From: CALDTK01 sp965215215
Lineage (GTDB): Bacteria > Bacteroidota > Bacteroidia > Chitinophagales > Saprospiraceae
DNA length: 64,000 bases
Reading direction: 5' to 3'
Assembly (NCBI GenBank): GCA_965215215.1
Contig: OZ244043.1
Coordinates: 1,922,001 to 1,986,000 of the forward strand
Shown here: positions 59,490 to 64,000 of the stretch, piece after piece
Position numbering within the stretch: position 1 is the stretch's first letter
How the letters are laid out: the number at the start of each line of letters is the position of its first letter
Notes under the pieces: generated by a model
Told to the model about the DNA's origin: nothing
What the model saw: only the letters and a program-made list of their open reading frames with translations
Databases searched by the model: none
Position numbers and translations under genes: made by a program

Positions 59490-61661
59490 TCAAACCACCA
59501 CCAACCCGATCCCCCGCAGCTCCTCCATCACCGGTCCGGGCCAAAACAGCGCGAAATCTTCTAGTCCCGCGTCCTCGTAGTTTTGCCGAAAGGCGGCAAC
59601 CGTCAGTGACCCGTAACCCGCTGAGACGCGGAGTCGGGTCAGTAGCGACTCCAGCCAATACCCCACGGCGGGCCGGCACTTCACTTGCCGGTCGCTTTGC
59701 CTCGTGGTGACGAGCAGACGCCTACTCGCGCCGTCGTAGACTGCCGGGCCGCCGAGCCACAGGACCTTCTGATTCGGCTTCGGCGAACTGAAGTCGGGCC
59801 GCACGAGGTACTCGTAGATGAGGTCCGGAGGGAGGCTCGTCCCGGGGATTTCGTGGTCGAACCAGGCCTGTAGCTCGTCGTCGAGGCAGGCCCCGTGCAT
59901 GTAGTTGTAGAGCGACTTCCTGAGTCCTTCCGCGTACAGATCGTGGTCCGCGCCGGTAGGATCGGTGTGCGCGAGATCGTTGTTGGCGAAGGCACCGCGC
60001 TCGGTGTGGTCTTGCACCGCGAAGGCGGCGGGCGCGAGGCCTACCGGACTGTGCGCCGTCATCGCGAAGCGGTGCCAGAAGGCCGACTGCAGTACCCCCT
60101 GCTCGAAGAGTTGCCGCACGACCTCGAGCGAGTCGACCGTCTCCTGATCGGTCTGCGTCGGGAATCCGTACATGAGGTAGGCGTGGACCATGATCCCGGC
60201 CTGGTTGAAGTTGCGGTTGACCTGCGCGACCTGCTCGATCGTTACCCCCTTGGCGATCAGCTCGAGCAGTCGGTCGGACGCTACCTCGAGGCCGCCGGAC
60301 ACCGCGATGCAACCCGCGGCGGCGAGCAGTCGGCACAGGTCGGCGGTGAAGCTCTTCTCGAAGCGGATATTGGTCCACCAACTCACCACCACGCGCCGTT
60401 TGAGCAGCTCGAGCGCCACGGCCTTCATCAGCGCGGGCGGGGCGGCCTCGTCGACGAAGTGAAAGCCGCGCTCCCCGGTCTGGGCGACGAGCTCCTCCAT
60501 GCGGTCGACGATGAGCGCGGCGGAGGACGCTTCGTAGTCGCGGATGTAGGAGAGCGATATATCGCAAAACGTGCACTTCCCCCAGTAGCAGCCGTGGGCC
60601 ATGGTGAGCTTGTTCCACCGCCCGTCGCTCCAGAGCCGGTGCATGGGGTTGGTGAGCTGGATCACCGAGAGGTAGCGTTTCAGCGGTAGACCGGTGTAAT
60701 CGGGGGTCCCCACGCTCGCCTGTTTTACGTCGGGCCACAGGCTCCCGTTCTGGTAGACCACGGCGCCCCCTTCGAGCGTGAAGGTGCGTTTCAGCATCGG
60801 GGCCGGTAGCTCGCCGTCGAGGTGCGCCAGCAGGTTGCGCAACGGCGTCTCCCCGTCGTCGAGGGTGACGAAGTCGACGAACTCGAACACGCGGGCATCG
60901 GACAGCGACCGCAGTTCGGTGTTGGGGTAACCGCCACCCATACAAACCTTCACGTCCGGATGTCGCGCTTTAATCCACTGGCCACACTTGAGCGCGGCGA
61001 AAAGGTTTCCCGGGAAGGGAACCGAAAGGCATACCAAGCTGGATGGCGTCGCCTCGAGCCGCGCATCCAGCAGCTCGAGCATCACGTCGCCGATGTAGCT
61101 GGACGGGGACGTCAGCTCTCGATACAGATCGTCGAACGAAGTGGCGCTCCTGCCGAGGCGCTCAGCGTAGCGACTGAACCCGAAGTGCGGATCGACTACC
61201 TCGACGATGAAATCGCCGATGTCCTCGAGGTACATCGTGGCGAGGTGCCGGGCCTGGTCGCGGATGCCCATCGTCCCGAACGCCCACTCCAGGTCTTGCA
61301 GCTGCTCGAACTTAGAGGCCTCGGGCAGGAAGTTGCGCTCGCAGATCAGGTGGGCGAGCGTCGGGTCTCGGTCCTGCAGAAACTGAATCACCGGGTCGAT
61401 CGTGTCGGCGTACGCCTCGCGCAGGGCGAAGATCCGCCGGGCGTTCGCGCTCGCCTCGCGGAGCGCCCCCGCCGGCACTTCGGCGAACAGTCGTTCGAGG
61501 CCCCGCCGGGAGAACAGCGCGAGGATGGTTTCGAGGCCGAGGTCCAGCTGGTGTGCCTCGACGCCCTGCGTGTTCAGGTACCCCTTGATGTACGCTGTCG
61601 CTGGGTAGGGCGTATTGAGCTGGGTGAAGGGCGGGGTGACCAGGAGGACGGTCTGCGGCAC
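59490..61661 (-). CDS. B12-binding-domain radical SAM protein
   Basis: 723 residues. Opening VLLVTPPFTQLNTPYPATAY, a cobalamin-binding-like region (CMGGGYPNTELRSL), and the radical SAM cluster motif CYWGKCTFC (CxxxCxxC, about 360-368) followed by GFHFVDEAAPPALM and GGLEVASDRLLELIAKG. These are the general BchE/RiPP-type B12-radical SAM proteins; the substrate is not apparent and no precursor peptide or pathway neighbours are visible. The C-terminal 100 residues carry FRQN encoded by a 15-mer motif (59580-59594). Confidence 0.85.
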   Translation of the reverse strand: MPQTVLLVTPPFTQLNTPYPATAYIKGYLNTQGVEAHQLDLGLETILALFSRRGLERLFAEVPAGALREASANARRIFALREAYADTIDPVIQFLQDRDPTLAHLICERNFLPEASKFEQLQDLEWAFGTMGIRDQARHLATMYLEDIGDFIVEVVDPHFGFSRYAERLGRSATSFDDLYRELTSPSSYIGDVMLELLDARLEATPSSLVCLSVPFPGNLFAALKCGQWIKARHPDVKVCMGGGYPNTELRSLSDARVFEFVDFVTLDDGETPLRNLLAHLDGELPAPMLKRTFTLEGGAVVYQNGSLWPDVKQASVGTPDYTGLPLKRYLSVIQLTNPMHRLWSDGRWNKLTMAHGCYWGKCTFCDISLSYIRDYEASSAALIVDRMEELVAQTGERGFHFVDEAAPPALMKAVALELLKRRVVVSWWTNIRFEKSFTADLCRLLAAAGCIAVSGGLEVASDRLLELIAKGVTIEQVAQVNRNFNQAGIMVHAYLMYGFPTQTDQETVDSLEVVRQLFEQGVLQSAFWHRFAMTAHSPVGLAPAAFAVQDHTERGAFANNDLAHTDPTGADHDLYAEGLRKSLYNYMHGACLDDELQAWFDHEIPGTSLPPDLIYEYLVRPDFSSPKPNQKVLWLGGPAVYDGASRRLLVTTRQSDRQVKCRPAVGYWLESLLTRLRVSAGYGSLTVAAFRQNYEDAGLEDFALFWPGPVMEELRGIGLVVV

Positions 61662-62058
61662 GGGGGTCGGGGGCGTTGGCGTGCGAAGGTAGGGGGTGGG
61701 CTACGGGCAGAATGGCGCCTGCGCCAAAAGATAAGTCTTTCGAGGGCCTGGCTTACGCCAAAACAGACCAAAAGTAGCCTACCCCTATCGGGATCGGGCG
61801 GGGCGACGATACCTGGTCGGCAGACGGTGCTGGTGTCTGTCGTGAGGATTCGGGCTAGCTTGCTCTGGTCTGTCGTCTATACGAGACAAAAACCGGTGCG
61901 AAGTGTCGTTTACGGACGACACTTTAGGGTTCGAGTTACTAGAGGTATGAGAGCAAGCTCATAATGCGGTTGACGTGGGGCTCTAAGCCGAAGAGCTGCA
62001 ACTGCTCCCACAAGCTTGCCGCGCTAAAGCGCGGCGAACCGAAGGTTGGGGGGGGTAG
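61662..62058. other. 400-bp intergenic region with hairpins and motif copies
   Basis: No gene seen. Contains a perfect 14-mer (61751-61764) and a degenerate neighbour (61717-61730), a 9-bp hairpin (61901-61909 with 61916-61924, AAGTGTCGT stem), and a 7-bp GC stem (62018-62024 with 62029-62035) that may end the leftward glyoxalase-like transcript. Confidence 0.5.
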
Positions 62059-62451
62059 TTAGGCCATCAGCTCCACGCGGTTGCCCTCGGGGTCTTCGAC
62101 GACGCTTTCGTAGTAACCATCGCCCGTGGTGCGGGGCTCGCCGGCGATGGGGTAGCCATCGGCGCGGAGGCGCTCGGTGAGGGCGTTGACGGCGGTTTGG
62201 CTGCCGGGGGTGAAGGCGACGTGCGTCCAGCCGGCGCGTAGGTCGCGGGGGCCGGATTGGGCCCCGGCGTCGGCGCGGTGCATCAGCTCTAGGCGTGCGC
62301 CGCCGCCCGCGGGCGTGAGGAAGTAGGAGGTGAAGCCTTTCGTGGGGTTGTGGTAGCGCGGGCCGGCGACGCAGCCGAGGTAAGTTTCGTACCAGGTGCG
62401 GGTGCGTTCGAGGTCGTCGACCCAGATCGCGATGTGTTCGACTTTTAGCAT
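62059..62451 (-). CDS. VOC-family (glyoxalase-like) protein
   Basis: 130 residues. Single vicinal-oxygen-chelate domain: VEHIAIWVDDLERTRTWYET opening with the metal-ligand His, ARLELMHRAD, and VEDPEGNRVELMA end with the metal-ligand Glu. The YaeR/GloA-like group includes lactoylglutathione lyases, but many members have other substrates. A perfect iterated 14-mer lies 23 bases upstream (62475-62488). Confidence 0.88.
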   Translation of the reverse strand: MLKVEHIAIWVDDLERTRTWYETYLGCVAGPRYHNPTKGFTSYFLTPAGGGARLELMHRADAGAQSGPRDLRAGWTHVAFTPGSQTAVNALTERLRADGYPIAGEPRTTGDGYYESVVEDPEGNRVELMA

Positions 62452-62532
62452 CCGGGGAAAGGTAGCTAGGACTCGTTTTGGCGAAAGCCTAACTGAGCAG
62501 TGCCTCGCCTTCAGGTCCGGTCGACGGAAACA

Positions 62533-62603
62533 TGTAAAGCTTTTCTCAAAACCTTTACACGTCGAGCTCGACGTGTAAAGAAAACGCCGCTTTCTTTACA
62601 CGT
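62533..62603. repeat. Left 71-bp direct repeat flanking the Fic gene
   Basis: Same length as, and about 83% identical to, 63769-63839 (12 differences by eye). Contains four TGTAAAG/CTTTACA boxes in alternating orientation; boxes 2 and 3 form a perfect 28-bp palindrome (62553-62580). Ends 1 base before the GTG start. The conserved positions are the boxes, and most differences fall between them. Confidence 0.85.
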
Positions 62604-62604
62604 T

Positions 62605-63717
62605 GTGAGTACAGTATCCCCGCTACCCCTTCAATACAATTTAAACACACCCGAGATCTTGCGCGCCACTATTGCCGCTACGCGCGCACTGAGCAAACTT
62701 CACGGTGTCGCCCAAACTATCCCAAATCAAGAGATCCTGTTGAGTACGCTGATCCTCCAAGAGGCGCAAGAGAGCTCCGCGATCGAGAACATCATTACTA
62801 CCCAGCGAGACCTGCTCACCAGCCGGGGTATAGGAACAGAACGGCTCGACGCTGCGGTGAAGGAGGTACGCAGGTATGAAGATGCCGTGCGGCTCGGGTT
62901 TGATTTCATTCAAGAGGATGAGCTGCTTTTAAATCGTCACATTCTCAAGATCCAGGAGCTGCTCAAAGGTGATGGGGCAGGATTTAGGAAGCAGCCGGGA
63001 ACCGTACTTCAGAATGCGGCCACCGGGGAGGTCGTGCACGAACCACCCCAGCACCCAGATGAGGTTGTAGCACTCATGAGTAACCTCGAACAGTACATCA
63101 ATGATAATAGCCTGCAGGATCTAGACCCACTAATCAAGATGGCCATTATCCATCATCAATTCGAGACTATCCATCCTTTCTACGATGGCAACGGACGCAC
63201 GGGGCGCATCATTAATGTGCTTTACCTCATCAAGGAGAAGCTGCTCGATCTACCCGTGCTATACTTAAGTCGTTACATAGTAGCCGATAAAGGCGCTTAC
63301 TATACTCATCTTGCAGAAGCGCGCGGGTCGGAGGAGGGTTACCGCAAGTACGTGTTATGGATGCTGCGGGGGGTTCGGGAAACGGCAACTTATACCGAAG
63401 GTATTATTGCTCGCCTCCGTGCTCTGATTGCGGAGTATAAGTCGCGAATCCGAAAGCTGGATGCCCGGATGTATAGTCAGGACTTACTCAATAACCTATT
63501 TAAGTACCCTTATACAAAGGTTGCCTTCGTAGAACGGGATTTACAAGTAAGTCGACCTACGGCGGCCCGCTACCTAAAGAAGCTCGTTAGTGCCGGCCTC
63601 CTCGAGGTGGAACGAATTGGTCGACAGGACTTCTACATCAACTTCGAACTCGTAGAGCTGCTCACGCGCCCTGTCGATGTCGATGACACGGAGTCGGTTG
63701 AGTCGGTCACGCCGTAG
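62605..63717 (+). CDS. Fic-family AMP-transferase with C-terminal winged helix
   Basis: 370 residues from GTG 62605. N-terminal Fic_N part contains SSAIENI, matching the class II autoinhibitory (S/T)xxxE(G/N) motif. Catalytic core HPFYDGNGRTGRIINVLYLI fits HPFx(D/E)GNGRxxR. The C-terminal winged helix (KVAFVERDLQVSRPTAARYL, about 305-325) could bind DNA, perhaps the box repeats that flank the gene. Base composition is lower in GC than its neighbours. The direct repeats on both sides suggest a transferable cassette. Targets of AMPylation unknown. Confidence 0.9.
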   Translation: MSTVSPLPLQYNLNTPEILRATIAATRALSKLHGVAQTIPNQEILLSTLILQEAQESSAIENIITTQRDLLTSRGIGTERLDAAVKEVRRYEDAVRLGFDFIQEDELLLNRHILKIQELLKGDGAGFRKQPGTVLQNAATGEVVHEPPQHPDEVVALMSNLEQYINDNSLQDLDPLIKMAIIHHQFETIHPFYDGNGRTGRIINVLYLIKEKLLDLPVLYLSRYIVADKGAYYTHLAEARGSEEGYRKYVLWMLRGVRETATYTEGIIARLRALIAEYKSRIRKLDARMYSQDLLNNLFKYPYTKVAFVERDLQVSRPTAARYLKKLVSAGLLEVERIGRQDFYINFELVELLTRPVDVDDTESVESVTP

Positions 63718-63768
63718 AATGTATTCGCTACCCAGGCATTTCGTACAGCACGTGACCCTGAGCGGATG

Positions 63769-63839
63769 TGTAAAGCTTTCGCCCAAACCTTTACACGTCC
63801 AGTCCAACGTGTAAAGAAAACGGCTATTCCTTTACACGT
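63769..63839. repeat. Right 71-bp direct repeat flanking the Fic gene
   Basis: Counterpart of 62533-62603 with the same box spacing (TGTAAAG, CTTTACACGT, ACGTGTAAAG, CTTTACACGT). The palindromic centre has decayed. It includes a near-copy of the iterated 14-mer (63775-63788, one mismatch). It lies between two convergent gene ends, so it is not a promoter for any visible gene. Confidence 0.85.
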
Positions 63840-63848
63840 CTCTCAGAC

Positions 63849-64000
63849 TTACTCCGCCCCCCGCGCATCCTGATTTAAGCGGTACACGAAGCCGAGCACC
63901 ACGTTGCGCGCCTGCCGCCACTGGAAGTTGCCCTCCGACTTGTAGTCGGGCAAGTCCACGATGCTGCGCTCGATACGGGTGTTGAAGATGTCGCGCGCGC
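63849..64000 (-). CDS. C-terminal end of an outer-membrane beta-barrel receptor
   Basis: The last 50 codons of a leftward gene whose 5' part is beyond the right edge. The tail (DLPDYKSEGNFQWRQARNVV, then LGFVYRLNQ) matches the last strands of TonB-dependent/OMP_b-brl family proteins of Bacteroidota. Stop TAA complement at 63849-63851. Confidence 0.65.
   Translation of the reverse strand, partial: ARDIFNTRIERSIVDLPDYKSEGNFQWRQARNVVLGFVYRLNQDARGAE

Larger units (their letters stand above)
3874..62488. repeat. Interspersed motif family GCTTNCGCNAAAAC (all copies)
   Basis: Perfect 14-mers, plus orientation: 10029, 14336, 16497, 29434, 31004, 33075, 36816, 42152, 47539, 61751. Minus orientation (leftmost base given): 11671, 15284, 15497, 26173, 27175, 35740, 37226, 39551, 52676, 53726, 58266, 62475. 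Short form GCTTCCGCAAAAC (13): 25462, 31100(-), 32135, 42384(-), 50423(-), 54932, and a GCTTTTGCAAAAC at 50168. Long form GCCTTTCGGCAAAAC (15): 3874, 4164(-), 59580(-). One-mismatch copies include 12836, 29538, 34204, 51202, 53473 and 63775. They occur in coding and intergenic DNA, in all three coding frames. Confidence 0.93.

Noticed and set aside
1..64000. tRNA, rRNA, transposase or integrase genes
   Set aside because: I looked for cloverleaf-like arms with CCA ends, conserved rRNA segments and DDE or tyrosine recombinase motifs and found none.

Overview
The window is about 64 kb of GC-rich DNA from a Bacteroidota chromosome. Three secreted proteins end in the PNP-containing C-terminal sorting domain of the type IX secretion system. 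Several promoters carry the Bacteroidota -7 box (TAnnTTTG), and few starts have a Shine-Dalgarno sequence. High GC, T9SS cargo and families such as DUF5916, DUF3127 and the Cys-less ArsC-like proteins suggest a GC-rich member of Saprospiria (Lewinella-like). That placement is an inference. I saw no rRNA, tRNA, CRISPR array or intact insertion sequence.

Layout: 1-4.7 kb is a metal-homeostasis block: MacB-like ABC ATPase and permease, a DUF3299-like protein, a CobW-type GTPase, then a MerC gene behind a Fur/Zur-like operator. 4.7-8.6 kb holds a DUF5916 outer-membrane protein and an AAA-like/PD-(D/E)XK protein. 8.8-15.5 kb runs leftward: PspC/PadR, a NatAB-like exporter, a LuxR-type regulator, two base-excision glycosylases and a universal stress protein. 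15.5-21.4 kb runs rightward: two Cys-less ArsC-like proteins, DUF3127, MoxR and prfC. 21.4-26.5 kb is accessory: a solitary ATPase behind a perfect palindrome, lhgO, a small-protein/nucleotidyltransferase pair and two tandem RlaP-like nucleotidyltransferases. 26.7-31.7 kb holds a PAS histidine kinase, an SDR, a phosphatase and an EamA transporter with an extra C-terminal domain. 31.79-32.11 kb is a candidate replication origin (DnaA-box-like 9-mers plus an A/T tract), with genes pointing away on both sides. 32.1-36.6 kb: ctaA, an unknown conserved protein and an acyl-CoA ligase. 36.8-44.9 kb: small membrane proteins, an acyltransferase-like protein, a large DEAD-box helicase and an atypical subtilase. 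45.4-57 kb: methyltransferase, DUF4143 ATPase with a palindrome over its start codon, T9SS beta-helix protein, truA, DinB, clpX/clpP, T9SS esterase, yaaA and a second PD-(D/E)XK protein of mosaic composition. 57-64 kb: BlaI/M56 sensor pair with clear operators, B12-radical SAM protein, glyoxalase-like protein, a Fic gene between 71-bp direct repeats, and the end of an outer-membrane receptor.

Two signals are not explained by gene content. First, the 14-mer GCTTNCGCNAAAAC occurs 22 times without mismatch (about 0.01 expected by chance), on both strands, inside and between genes, with shorter and longer relatives. It looks like a genome-wide iterated motif, for example an uptake or chromosome-maintenance sequence. 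Second, solitary ATPase and Fic genes are each preceded by large, near-perfect palindromes that touch or cover the start codon and share GTAAA/TTTAC cores. A further perfect palindrome marks a composition break inside a PD-(D/E)XK gene. Together they suggest a shared way of controlling or spreading such orphan genes.
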